64,000 nt of DNA from Candidatus Zixiibacteriota bacterium (GTDB lineage Bacteria > Zixibacteria > MSB-5A5 > GN15 > FEB-12): positions 124,001 through 188,000 of the forward strand of contig JANQPI010000042.1 in NCBI GenBank assembly GCA_028289585.1, written 5' to 3'. Below the pieces are notes generated by a model. That model had not been told where the DNA came from. It ran no database searches and worked only from the letters and a program-made list of their open reading frames with translations. The translations under genes and the position numbers were made by a program. This document shows positions 54,483-63,651 of this stretch, in pieces. Every line of letters begins with the position of its first letter. Within the stretch, counting starts at the first letter, position 1.

Positions 54483-56101
54483 TGGTCGTCTCCGGGAAGG
54501 ATAGTGAGCAGTTGATGATCGGCGGTCGTAACGTCGAGCTGATCTCGCAGCTGATCAACGACACGATACCCATACTTCGCAATGAACATGCTGATGTTCA
54601 TCACCCGCTCCTGCAACGTGCGTTCCGGGTAGAGTGCTGAACTGATCCGATAGAGTCGGTCACGGGTCTGTTGGCTCTTCTTCTTGTGCGTTGCAAACAG
54701 CTTGCCTTCGAACTGCTTGAGCAGATGGTCAATCTTGCCTTTGGTTTGCTCCGCAAACGTCTGGAGCCCGGAATCAAAGCGGAGGGACTCTGCGATGAAA
54801 TGCTCGATCCGCGAACGCACGTCCGCCTTGAGTTCTTCGGCTTCCAAATCGAGATCAGCAGGGAATGAGTCGGCAAGCACACGGTTGATTGTCTGCTCGA
54901 AGTCGCCCAACAGATCATCAAAAGAGACCGAGTAATCATCCATCAACTGACGAATTCGCGGTTCGATGAGCGATACGGTCGGCCGCTGTCGGTGAATTGG
55001 CGCAGGGCGATCGAACAGGTCGAACAGTGGATTCAATTGCGCAAGGTAAGCGATCTCAGCCGGACCACCATGCTGCGACAGCACGGGAAAAAGCCAGGAC
55101 TGAAAGACTGGGCGAAGCATAACATCGGGTGAAAACGATTCAGGGGTGCGATCGATCTCAGACCGGATATCATCGAGCGTCAATGTACGATTGTCGCAGG
55201 TTAACGCTGTTCCGGAGCGAAGCACCGGCTTGCGGCCGTAGCAATCATAGAACAGATGCGTGTGGTTCGGGTCTTTGTGAACCTGCAGGTGATAGCCAGC
55301 CCGCTCGATAGCGGCGTTCGATTCGGTTGTTCGCTGGTGAATCGCTTCCTGATGGTCAAGAACAGCGTGGAAAAATGGTCGTGCCAGCGCCTTTGCCTCG
55401 GGGTCAGCCGGGCTGAAGAAAACGAGGCCGGTACCGCGCGTCAGCCAGGCCATGAAGTGACCAAACGCCTCGACCATTGTTACGCCCGGTCGATAAGAGC
55501 GTTCGACAGCGTCATACAAATCGTTGGTGAAATCAGTCGACCCGAGCGTGTCGCGAAGCGTTGCTTTCGCCTGCTCAAGCGCGGCGGTGTCGTCGAGTTG
55601 TATGCGACCGGTTGGAGCGTCGCGGTCCGGTTCCGCATCGTAGGCAACCCGAACAAGATCACCACTGCGGCCCATCAGATACGTATGGTTCGCTTCGGCA
55701 AAATCGTGATCATCTCCGGCGATCCAGAAAATCGGGATGACTGATCGGCCGAGCTCATCGGTAAAACGATGCGCGGCTTTGACAATACCAAAAGCTTTGA
55801 CCAGAGACAAATAGGCACCGCCGAACAGTCCCGCTTGTTGACCGGCAAAGACACACAGTGTCTGTTGGTCAGCGAGTGATTCGAGACTGCTGATTGCTCG
55901 CCCGTCGGCTTCGTACCGTTGGTTCTGTCGACGAAGGATCTCAACCAGTCGAGGTCGATCGAACGATCGTTGATCAATCTGACGTGCAATCTCGGCACCA
56001 GAACGCCCCGGGTAGAACGTGGCAGCACCGTCGTGGCCCGCGACAAAATCGAGATAGAGATCAGAGTAGCCGAGCCGTCGGCTGGGGGCTATCGTCGTCA
56101 T
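54479..56101 (-). CDS. bshC: Putative cysteine ligase BshC
   Basis: BshC adds Cys to glucosaminyl-malate in the last step of bacillithiol synthesis. At 540 residues it matches BshC size. Visible segments are FAGQQAGLFGG and PIFWIAGDDHDFAEANH near the N-terminus, a central coiled coil, and a C-terminal conserved region ending MNISMFIAKYGYRVVDQL. It is the first gene of the bshC-bshA-bshB1 operon and lies 46 bases downstream of corA. Confidence 0.92.
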   Translation of the reverse strand: MTTIAPSRRLGYSDLYLDFVAGHDGAATFYPGRSGAEIARQIDQRSFDRPRLVEILRRQNQRYEADGRAISSLESLADQQTLCVFAGQQAGLFGGAYLSLVKAFGIVKAAHRFTDELGRSVIPIFWIAGDDHDFAEANHTYLMGRSGDLVRVAYDAEPDRDAPTGRIQLDDTAALEQAKATLRDTLGSTDFTNDLYDAVERSYRPGVTMVEAFGHFMAWLTRGTGLVFFSPADPEAKALARPFFHAVLDHQEAIHQRTTESNAAIERAGYHLQVHKDPNHTHLFYDCYGRKPVLRSGTALTCDNRTLTLDDIRSEIDRTPESFSPDVMLRPVFQSWLFPVLSQHGGPAEIAYLAQLNPLFDLFDRPAPIHRQRPTVSLIEPRIRQLMDDYSVSFDDLLGDFEQTINRVLADSFPADLDLEAEELKADVRSRIEHFIAESLRFDSGLQTFAEQTKGKIDHLLKQFEGKLFATHKKKSQQTRDRLYRISSALYPERTLQERVMNISMFIAKYGYRVVDQLRDQLDVTTADHQLLTILPGDDQ

Positions 56102-56147
56102 TGGTAGAAGTATCTACGCCTGGCAGCTGAGTCTGTCAATCCGGACA

Positions 56148-57116
56148 TCAAATCCACTTCCGTCGCCGAAAAAAGATCAACATCGCAACGATGATCACAA
56201 AAATCACCGACATAACGACCCAGAATCCGGCGCGATCATCGAGCCCCGGCATGAGTTCGAAGTTCATTCCCCAGATACCCGTCACGAGTGTTGGGGGAAT
56301 GAAGATCGCGGTGAGCACTGTGAGAAACTTGATCACATCGTTGGTCCGCGTCGAGACTGTCGAGTAGTACACCTCAAGCGACGTATTGAGCATCTCGCGA
56401 TGCGTATCCGCCATATCGACGGTCCGTGCCAGGTGGTCGTGAATGTCGGAGAAATAGACTGCAAGATCGGGCGATATCAGCGTGAAGTGCTGCCGCGAGA
56501 ACTGATTGACTACCTCTTTCTGAGGAAGCACGACGCGTTTCATCTGAACAATGTCGCGGCGTAGGGTGAAAATTGACCGCAGTGTCTCCTCATCGGCATG
56601 ACCTAAAACATCTTCTTCGACCTGATCGACTTCATACTCCAGGATTTCGAGGGTTGTGTTGTGATTATCAACGACAGCGTCGACAATAGCATGCATTAGA
56701 AAGTCGGACCCACGAGCGATCAGTCGGTCGTCCCGCTCCGCTCGACTGAAGAGGAAGTCAAAGAGCCGATGATCGTTGAAGCGGACTGTTACCAGAGCGT
56801 TCCCGGTCAAAAAGAAGTTCAGTTCGGAGATCTTGAGTCCCTCTTCCCGACCGACGTAGTCAACGATGTGGAAGACGAGAAAGATGTATCGATTGTAGTC
56901 GTCGACTTTCGTACGCGACTTCTCGGCAATAACATCTTCGATTGCGAGTGGATGAAACGAGAAATCATGGGTCAGAATAAAGAGCTCTTCATCAGTTGGC
57001 TTGGCCAGATCGACCCAAACAACCGACTCGTCGTCGGAAACCCAGGCGTCAAAATCTGCAATCCCTTCCCCCTGTTCGATTCCCTCGCCCGGACGGTAGC
57101 GGAACCAGGTGATCAC
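56148..57116 (-). CDS. corA: CorA-family magnesium transporter
   Basis: A 322-residue inner-membrane divalent cation channel. The N-terminal ~240 residues form the cytoplasmic funnel and end in a long helix. Two C-terminal membrane helices follow, the first with the signature WGMNFE (GMN) and the second ending in a basic tail (FFRRRKWI). The length and the GMN motif are diagnostic. It overlaps the preceding membrane-protein gene by one base, and the bshC gene follows. Confidence 0.92.
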   Translation of the reverse strand: MITWFRYRPGEGIEQGEGIADFDAWVSDDESVVWVDLAKPTDEELFILTHDFSFHPLAIEDVIAEKSRTKVDDYNRYIFLVFHIVDYVGREEGLKISELNFFLTGNALVTVRFNDHRLFDFLFSRAERDDRLIARGSDFLMHAIVDAVVDNHNTTLEILEYEVDQVEEDVLGHADEETLRSIFTLRRDIVQMKRVVLPQKEVVNQFSRQHFTLISPDLAVYFSDIHDHLARTVDMADTHREMLNTSLEVYYSTVSTRTNDVIKFLTVLTAIFIPPTLVTGIWGMNFELMPGLDDRAGFWVVMSVIFVIIVAMLIFFRRRKWI

Positions 57117-58207
57117 TAACGCGTTTCCCGAGCAATCGGGTTTCCAAACTGGTCTTGTCCCTCATCGCGCAGTTCGTCCTCAATCGTACGATCATCGGGA
57201 GGACGAAAATCGCTCGGCCGCGAACGGTTGAAGATCAACCAGGTGAGTCCAACCGCAAAAATCGGCGTGAGCTCAACAAGATGCAGACAGAGTGCAAAGA
57301 GTACCGAATCACCACGCGGCACCGCGAACGCGGCCAGTGACGTTGTCACCGCAAATTGGAAGACTCCGACTGACGCCGGTGTGATCGGGACCATGAGCAG
57401 AATAGTATTCACGACGAGAATGATCGCCGCGGCCGCAAACGGCAATCGAATACCAAACGCCTCAAGCAGAAACCAGATCGCAAACAATTGTGACACGCGG
57501 GCTGCAACCGACGCCCCTAATGCCATCAGCGTATGCTGGCCGGATCGCAAGAGTTCAACACCCCGCGCAAAACTCCGGATAAACTTTCTGATTCCGATGT
57601 AGAGTTTTGGCGCGGGCTGTCGCAACCAATGTCCGGCAAGTCGCTCTAGCCGCCGCTGGTTGTGAACCATCACATAGAGACCCACGACACCGACCAGCGT
57701 CACTCCCGAAATAGCCCAGCCGATCGTTTCAAACTGATAATCGCCCAGCCGTTCCGGAATCGTGATTGCCAGGGCCGAAGTCGCAATGATGAAAATCACG
57801 AGCGTCAGCGCATCGAAGACAACTTCCATGAAGATGGTAGAAAACACGAATGTCTTGCGGAGATTCAGTTTACGAGAGAACAGCACGAGTCGAGCCAATT
57901 GACCAGTGCCCGCGGGAAAGCTGATCGAGAAGATGTTACCAGTCCCGAACAGACCAAGACTCTGGAGAAACGTTACGGGGACCTGTTGCCGAATGAGCAG
58001 ACGCCAACGGAGCGATCGCATGATCAGAAAGCCAAAGGCGCAGGCTATCGCGGGAAGAACCAACCAGACGTTGAGACGCTGACCCAGCTCCTCGATGTCA
58101 GCCAGGCGTAAGTCCTTAATGCAATAGGCGAGGAGAGCGAGTCCGAGGAGCACACCTAAGAGGTGCCGCGAGCGTTTCCAGGTCACCGGGTACCCCGTGG
58201 CGCGCAC
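57116..58207 (-). CDS. Lysylphosphatidylglycerol synthetase-like integral membrane protein (UPF0104)
   Basis: The 363-residue product has about eight hydrophobic helices, starting at residue 15 (LLGVLLGLALLAY), and the family feature SLRWRLLIRQQVPVTFLQSLGLFGTGN followed by FPAGTGQLAR. Such proteins match the flippase-like half of MprF, but there is no synthase domain here. In other bacteria members of this family are flippases for lipids or polyprenol-linked sugars. The C-terminal ~40 residues are a charged tail. It lies between the Bat operon and corA. Confidence 0.85.
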   Translation of the reverse strand: MRATGYPVTWKRSRHLLGVLLGLALLAYCIKDLRLADIEELGQRLNVWLVLPAIACAFGFLIMRSLRWRLLIRQQVPVTFLQSLGLFGTGNIFSISFPAGTGQLARLVLFSRKLNLRKTFVFSTIFMEVVFDALTLVIFIIATSALAITIPERLGDYQFETIGWAISGVTLVGVVGLYVMVHNQRRLERLAGHWLRQPAPKLYIGIRKFIRSFARGVELLRSGQHTLMALGASVAARVSQLFAIWFLLEAFGIRLPFAAAAIILVVNTILLMVPITPASVGVFQFAVTTSLAAFAVPRGDSVLFALCLHLVELTPIFAVGLTWLIFNRSRPSDFRPPDDRTIEDELRDEGQDQFGNPIARETR

Positions 58208-58283
58208 ATCGACATGCAGACAAGGTAGAACGGGACGGGAAACGAGTCAAACAGCAATCCGAGGGATGATACTGGCTAAGTTA

Positions 58284-59036
58284 TTAGATGACAGCGACTA
58301 AGTCCTGGCGAATCCAGCCGCGCCGGGCATTCTCAAGCTGAATCTCGTACCATCCCGCCTGATCATTGACGATCTCAACCATCATTCCAGCCGCCGCCAG
58401 TAACTCCGTTTCGGCCTGGTCCGATGGCCCGGTACTGACCGGGGCGTCGTTGGTTACAATCACCGCCCGCGGGATAAGGTAGTCGAGACGATACTTGATC
58501 GTAGTCAGTGCCGCCGCAGTGACAAACATGACTACAGTCACATAGATTGCGGGCATCAGCCAGCGCGCACGCCCTCGGAATCCCAGCCGATAGGCCAGCC
58601 CGCCGAGGAGAAGCAGAAACAGTACTGAAGAGATCCATCCGAGCCGATCCAGCCGGAACCCTCCGACCAGCGACCCGAGCACTGCGCGAACCGGATTCAA
58701 TTGTACGCCATCGACCTGGACAGCAACGCGGGAGCGTGCGAAATCAAGGTTGGCACGAATATCAGCGTCGGTCGGATCGAGTCGCTCTGCCTTGGCATAA
58801 TGCAGAATCGCATGACCGAGGTCGCCTGCCCGGAAATACGCATTGCCGAGATTGAAGTGGAGCGGAGCGGACTCTCGGTCGATTGCGAGAATCAGTTCAT
58901 AGGCGGCAATGGCGGAGTCGTAGTGTCGTGCTTCGTAGTGACTGTTTCCTGCTGAGAAGACCGAATCGACTGAAGCCCCGGCCGCACTCGACAGCTGAAG
59001 CATACCAATAACGATTGCGCACAACCATTTAGGCAC
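58284..59036 (-). CDS. BatE-like TPR and SH3-domain protein
   Basis: The 250-residue product has a signal peptide, two or three TPR units (residues about 25-95; for example HFNLGNAYFRAGDLGHAILH), two membrane helices in the middle and a C-terminal bacterial SH3-like domain (DQAGWYEIQLENARRGWIRQ). I start at the GTG at 59036 because GAGGAG lies eight bases before it and it gives a compact signal; an in-frame TTG five codons earlier is possible. It overlaps batD and ends the Bat operon. The combination is the standard BatE layout. Confidence 0.8.
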   Translation of the reverse strand: MPKWLCAIVIGMLQLSSAAGASVDSVFSAGNSHYEARHYDSAIAAYELILAIDRESAPLHFNLGNAYFRAGDLGHAILHYAKAERLDPTDADIRANLDFARSRVAVQVDGVQLNPVRAVLGSLVGGFRLDRLGWISSVLFLLLLGGLAYRLGFRGRARWLMPAIYVTVVMFVTAAALTTIKYRLDYLIPRAVIVTNDAPVSTGPSDQAETELLAAAGMMVEIVNDQAGWYEIQLENARRGWIRQDLVAVI

Positions 59037-60813
59037 GACGGAGCTCCTCAAGGCGGTTAATGACCACCTCAGCGTCGTTCAGCGCCGACTGTCGATTCTG
59101 GACAGCTCCCGCCTGTGGCGCAAACCGGGCGAAGTCACAGCTCTGAAGCAGCCCGCGTACGTCGGCGACCAGGTCTTCAGCAACTCCTCGATTGGTCAGA
59201 AGCGCGGCGACATCATCTTGAGAAAGTCCGTGGGGGGATACGTTGGCAGTGTCCGCGATGTAGGCGACAACAGCGCGCGAGAGCTCGGCATAAAACGCGA
59301 GATAATCATCCTGTTCACTCAATCGCCGTGCCTCGGCCAGACGACGGCGAGCAGCCTTCCCCGCTGAACGCGATCGCGACCGTCCCACATCCGCCCGCAA
59401 TCGTTCCTCGCGTGCCCGCCAGGCGATCAGGCCAATGAGGGCGAGGACCGGAAGGGCATTGACGGCAATATAGACGGGATTGGTAAGGAGAATGCCACCG
59501 GTCGGTCGCAAACGACCCGGCTCGGTCTTGATGAAACGGATGTCCGACATCTCGCCACCGACGGCCGTGTTGGGAGTCGCATAACCACCGTCATCAAACT
59601 GCGCCCAGCCTTCTGGTTCACTCACCGTAATGTCAATCGGCTGCGATGCAATTTCGCGATACCGTCCGTCTCGTGGGTCGAAGAAGTTGAATCGAGCAGC
59701 CGGAATGGTCAAGACACCGGGTCGGCGGGGAATGAATACTTCATTGACCGTACGACTCCCCCCCACCTGCTCATTGAGATTGGTTACGGACTCATCGGTC
59801 GATTCGCGATGCACCTGGAAACCGTCGACTTCCGGCAGAATCGGGTCAGCGACAGCTTTGATGTTGCCGGAGCCCTGAATTTGGAACGTTACCGAAATCG
59901 GCTCGTTCACCTCGGCGGTCGTCTTATTGGCGGAGGCACTCAGCGAGTAGTTACCAACCGAACCGGTGAAGTCGACAGGTTTGCCCGCGGTTGGAAGTGG
60001 TCTCACGTCGACAACAATCGGCTGTGTCCGCAGCGTTACCTGCTGTCCCCCACCAAAGAGACCAAGGACCGAGTTACGCTGTCCCCGCCGGGTGGCAAGG
60101 TTCACCGAAAGCGCCGCCCGTCCGATCGTCAACTTGCCGGTAATCGTCGGAAAGAGGGCGTAGTTAACTTCCAGAACATGGTACCGTCGGCCATTGATCT
60201 GCTGGTACGTAGGGGGCTTGTTACCGAGGTATTCCCGCCAGAATCCGGTGGTGGTAGGATGTGTCAGATCCGGCGAACCGAGTTGGCGGACCGCACGATA
60301 GTAGCGAATTGTCAACGTGACTTGCTGATTGACGTACGGAGTTTTCGTGCTCACATCCGCTTCCAGCCAGTAGTCACGGGCTTGGCCGGTAGCATCGCGA
60401 CCGGCCTCGGCAGTACTGTTGTCAACGGTACTCCCCTGTGTGAGAACAGTGATCGTCACCGGTTCCGCTATCGACCGCTGATTACCTCTCCCAACTGCTA
60501 TCCCCGATATCACGTAGCTTCCAGCCTGACGAGGGATAAGCGCAAAGAGATACGTATTCGACGTGGTCGTCGCGCCGTTAACAATACGCATATTGCTACG
60601 ACTGCCACTATTCAGCAGTTCGAACGCCGGAAAGACCGGCAACGTCGGGCGTGGAAGATCGCGACTGGATCCCGAGACGGTGATGGCCAGGATCGCCTGC
60701 TCGTCCATACCGATTGTATCCTGAGACAACTCAACCGCAATCTCGTAGTCCTCGGCCAACGCCGCTGCGGGCAACAACAACACCAGGATCGCAATGACGA
60801 CTAACTGACGCAT
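59029..60813 (-). CDS. batD: BatD-like aerotolerance protein
   Basis: The 594-residue product carries a signal peptide and a large periplasmic region of Ig-like strands typical of BatD (for example the AILAITVSGSSRDLP region and DYWLEADVSTKTPYVNQQVT), then a membrane helix (PVYIAVNALPVLALIGLIAW), and a cytoplasmic helical tail with a HGLSQDDVAALL segment. I take the ATG at 60813, one base after the batC stop, over a TTG six codons earlier. In Bacteroidota and spirochaetes the Bat genes support growth under oxidative or aerobic stress, but the molecular job is not settled. Confidence 0.85.
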   Translation of the reverse strand: MRQLVVIAILVLLLPAAALAEDYEIAVELSQDTIGMDEQAILAITVSGSSRDLPRPTLPVFPAFELLNSGSRSNMRIVNGATTTSNTYLFALIPRQAGSYVISGIAVGRGNQRSIAEPVTITVLTQGSTVDNSTAEAGRDATGQARDYWLEADVSTKTPYVNQQVTLTIRYYRAVRQLGSPDLTHPTTTGFWREYLGNKPPTYQQINGRRYHVLEVNYALFPTITGKLTIGRAALSVNLATRRGQRNSVLGLFGGGQQVTLRTQPIVVDVRPLPTAGKPVDFTGSVGNYSLSASANKTTAEVNEPISVTFQIQGSGNIKAVADPILPEVDGFQVHRESTDESVTNLNEQVGGSRTVNEVFIPRRPGVLTIPAARFNFFDPRDGRYREIASQPIDITVSEPEGWAQFDDGGYATPNTAVGGEMSDIRFIKTEPGRLRPTGGILLTNPVYIAVNALPVLALIGLIAWRAREERLRADVGRSRSRSAGKAARRRLAEARRLSEQDDYLAFYAELSRAVVAYIADTANVSPHGLSQDDVAALLTNRGVAEDLVADVRGLLQSCDFARFAPQAGAVQNRQSALNDAEVVINRLEELRRA

Positions 60814-60814
60814 C

Positions 60815-61585
60815 CTACCACGGATTCCCAACGTAGGTCTTGGTCTGCTGTTTCATCATCCGTAGCCGTGCCTGTTTCTGCACGTCACGCTCATTATCCC
60901 GAATCGCTTCAAGAATGCGCCGTGCATCTTCGGGCGACATCTTTCCTGACTGCTGTTGTTGCTGTTGGTCCTGATTCTGCTCGTTCTGATCAGTATTGGG
61001 CTGCTGTTCCTGCTGGTTTTCGTCCTGTTGTTGCTGCGGCTCCTGCTGTTGCTCCTGTTCCTGCTCCGATTGATCCTGCTGGTTCTCCTGATCCTGATTC
61101 TCATCGGACTGCTGCTGTTGTTGCTGTTCCTGCTCTTGCAGCTTGGAAAGGGCGAGTTCCAGGTTGTACTTGGTGTCGTCCTGGGTTGGATCGTGGCGCA
61201 GAGACTGCTTGTAAGCTTCGGCAGCGCCACCGAAATCGTCCTGACGAAAAAGTGCGTTCCCCTTGTTATGGAGAATCCGAGCTCGGTTACTATCGTCGGA
61301 AGTGATAGCGAGGGCGGAATCAAACGCCGCGACAGCCTCCTGAAATGCAGAGTCAGCGTAGAGAGCACCGCCGATGTTGTATCGCAGTTCGGGCGCTTCA
61401 GGGATCTCGACCTGAGCCGAACGGTACCCGTCGAGCGCTTCGCTGTACTGACCGCGAGCGTAGGCGCGGTTGGCGGCGTCAATATCTTCGAGCAGGTCCG
61501 CGCGAACGGGTGCACTCATAGCAAAAAGTCCGACCAGCGCGCACCCCCATCTCATGACGATTGAGCTAATATGGAGTAACTGCAT
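60815..61585 (-). CDS. batC: BatC-like TPR protein with a glutamine-rich region
   Basis: The 256-residue product begins with a signal peptide (the inner ATG at 61555 gives a shorter, cleaner one). It has three TPR units (residues about 35-150) and then about 65 residues made almost only of Gln, Glu, Asp and Asn. A conserved final helix follows (MSPEDARRILEAIRDNERDVQ) that also ends BatC of other bacteria. The low-complexity stretch lies at 60950-61145 in the DNA as repeated CAG/CAA codons. It overlaps batB by 20 bases at the first start. Confidence 0.85.
   Translation of the reverse strand: MQLLHISSIVMRWGCALVGLFAMSAPVRADLLEDIDAANRAYARGQYSEALDGYRSAQVEIPEAPELRYNIGGALYADSAFQEAVAAFDSALAITSDDSNRARILHNKGNALFRQDDFGGAAEAYKQSLRHDPTQDDTKYNLELALSKLQEQEQQQQQQSDENQDQENQQDQSEQEQEQQQEPQQQQDENQQEQQPNTDQNEQNQDQQQQQQSGKMSPEDARRILEAIRDNERDVQKQARLRMMKQQTKTYVGNPW
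60950..61145 (-). repeat. Low-complexity Gln-codon tract in batC
   Basis: The minus strand reads long runs of CAG, CAA, GAG and GAT/GAC codons. It is coding and in frame, but such tracts can change in length by slippage, so its size may vary between strains. Confidence 0.6.
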
Positions 61586-62603
61586 ACTGTTCTTTCTTAC
61601 GACGGCGACGCCGTTCCGGTAACAAGAATTCTGTAACCATCAGGATCAGGGCGATGAGTACCAGCCACTGAAATCGGTCTTCGTAGCGAGTAATCAATTC
61701 CCCCTCAAACTCGGTCGTTTCCAGCCCCTGAATATCCTCAAAGATACGGTCGAGTCCCAGCTCTCCGGCAGTTGCGGGATAGTACGCGCCGCCGGTCGTT
61801 CGCGTTATCTGGCGAAGGGTCTCCTCATCCAGCCGCGATACGACAACGTCACCGGTTTCTCTATTCTTCAAAAAGCCCAACTGCTCGCCAGTTCGATCGC
61901 GTTCAGGAATCGGAACTCCTGTCGGCGAGCCGATGCCTACCGCATAGATACGAATATCATCGTTGGCTGCCTTCTCGGCTTCGGCCAGCGCCTGATTTCC
62001 GTGATCCTCGCCGTCAGTGAGCAGAAGCAGCACCTTGTGGGTCTCCTCATCCTCAGTCATCGCCTGTCGTGACACGCGGATTGCCTCACCAAGATCGGTT
62101 CCCTGGACGGCGACGGCTCGGTTGTCCATCACGCTCAGCAGTAACTCCGCAGCGGAGTAGTCGAGGGTCAACGGACACTGAACAAACGCCTCGCCGGCAA
62201 ATGCAACGAGGCCAATGCGGTCACCGCGAAGGCGATCAATGATGCCCCGGATCTCATTTTTTGCCAACTCGAGTCGATTCGGAGGCATGTCCTCAGCGAG
62301 CATGGAGATCGAACAATCCAACGCGACAACGATGTCGAGCCCCTCACGTGTCACCCGCTCTTGATGTGTACCGAACTGGAGACGGGCGAGCGCCAGGACA
62401 ATGCAGGCTAAAGCAAGACTGGCCAGCAGAACTTTGATCCGTTGGCGACCAAGTGAGATTCCGGGAGAGATTCGCTGCAGCAAGTCACGATCACCAAAGC
62501 GCCGCAGGAGTCGCCCCTTGATTGCAATCGCCCAAACCAAGCCAATCGCCAGAAGAAAAACTGCGACGAGAAGCCAGAGAATTGAAGGGTCGAGCCAGCG
62601 CAT
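61566..62603 (-). CDS. batB: BatB-like von Willebrand factor A protein
   Basis: A 345-residue membrane-anchored VWA protein. Two N-terminal helices (residues about 5-28 and 57-73) are followed by the VWA domain with the metal site DCSIS (95-99), the Thr in QGTDLGEA and the Asp in LTDGEDHGN, then a C-terminal membrane helix near residue 320. It lies one base after batA. Metal-dependent VWA proteins of this operon are thought to assemble with BatA and an AAA ATPase. Confidence 0.92.
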   Translation of the reverse strand: MRWLDPSILWLLVAVFLLAIGLVWAIAIKGRLLRRFGDRDLLQRISPGISLGRQRIKVLLASLALACIVLALARLQFGTHQERVTREGLDIVVALDCSISMLAEDMPPNRLELAKNEIRGIIDRLRGDRIGLVAFAGEAFVQCPLTLDYSAAELLLSVMDNRAVAVQGTDLGEAIRVSRQAMTEDEETHKVLLLLTDGEDHGNQALAEAEKAANDDIRIYAVGIGSPTGVPIPERDRTGEQLGFLKNRETGDVVVSRLDEETLRQITRTTGGAYYPATAGELGLDRIFEDIQGLETTEFEGELITRYEDRFQWLVLIALILMVTEFLLPERRRRRKKEQYAVTPY

Positions 62604-62604
62604 C

Positions 62605-63651
62605 TCAGGGAAGTTTCCTCAAGAACGTTCCGTTGAGCAACAGTTCCAAGGCGAGCAGGATGAGCCCGATCCACGCGAAACGAGGAAACAGTTCCTCATA
62701 TTCGATCGATGTTGAGATGATCACCTCGGTCCGCTCAAGAGTGTCGATTTCATCGTAGATAGCAGCGAGTTCATCACCTGATCGCGCCCGAAAGTATTTG
62801 GCATCGGTGGTGGCGGCAATCTCCTTCAACGTCTCTTCATCAACCTCGGTTGCCTGATACGAGTAGCGCAATCCAAATACCGGATCGCGGCGAGGAATCA
62901 TGGCGTTCGCCGAACGGCCCACGCCGATTGTGTAGACGCGAATCCCCTCCGCCTCAGCCAGCCGCGCCGCGGTAATCGGATCGATCTCACCACGGTTGTT
63001 GTCACCATCGGTAAGGAGAATCATGATCTTCGTCTCAGCCGGTGAATCGCGAAGGCGATTGACGCCATTTGCGATTGCCATTCCAATCGCGGTTCCGTCT
63101 TCAACCAGACCGAATTCAACCTGATCGACAAAGTTAAGAAGGACATCGTAGTCGACGGTTAGTGGACATTGCGTAAATGATTGTCCGGCGAAGATGATCA
63201 AACCGATGCGATCCGAGATTCGCTGCTGAACGAAATCCTTGATCTCTTCTTTGGCGACATGCAGGCGGTTGTGCGGCTCAAAGTCCTCGGCCAGCATCGA
63301 CGCTGAGACATCGAGGAGCATCATGATGTCGATGCCGTCGGAGGTGACATCCCGCAGTTCTGTTCCTGCCCGTGGACGGGCAAAAGCGACAAGCAGAAAT
63401 CCGATGGCAATGAGACGGAGTACGGGCAGAAACTGACGTGCCCACGCCCGACCGGAGCGACCGACCCGGGTCGCCAATCGCGTATCCGAATACGTCAGCG
63501 CTGCCGAACGTGCTCGCCTACCTCGCAACCATAACCATGCCAGTAGCAGGAGTAACACCGCTCCCGAGCCAAGGATCACCCATCCCGGAAGGCTGATCTC
63601 GATCCCGTCAAAAAGAGAAACGGAAATGCCGGCAAACTCGAAACGGCTCAT
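62605..63651 (-). CDS. batA: BatA-like von Willebrand factor A protein
   Basis: A 348-residue VWA membrane protein with an N-terminal helix (residues 24-42), a second helix (77-91), the metal site DVSAS (114-118), DGTAIG, TDGDNNRGE and a C-terminal membrane helix. The spacing matches BatB, so the two are paralogues. It overlaps the gene before it by four bases. Confidence 0.92.
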   Translation of the reverse strand: MSRFEFAGISVSLFDGIEISLPGWVILGSGAVLLLLLAWLWLRGRRARSAALTYSDTRLATRVGRSGRAWARQFLPVLRLIAIGFLLVAFARPRAGTELRDVTSDGIDIMMLLDVSASMLAEDFEPHNRLHVAKEEIKDFVQQRISDRIGLIIFAGQSFTQCPLTVDYDVLLNFVDQVEFGLVEDGTAIGMAIANGVNRLRDSPAETKIMILLTDGDNNRGEIDPITAARLAEAEGIRVYTIGVGRSANAMIPRRDPVFGLRYSYQATEVDEETLKEIAATTDAKYFRARSGDELAAIYDEIDTLERTEVIISTSIEYEELFPRFAWIGLILLALELLLNGTFLRKLP

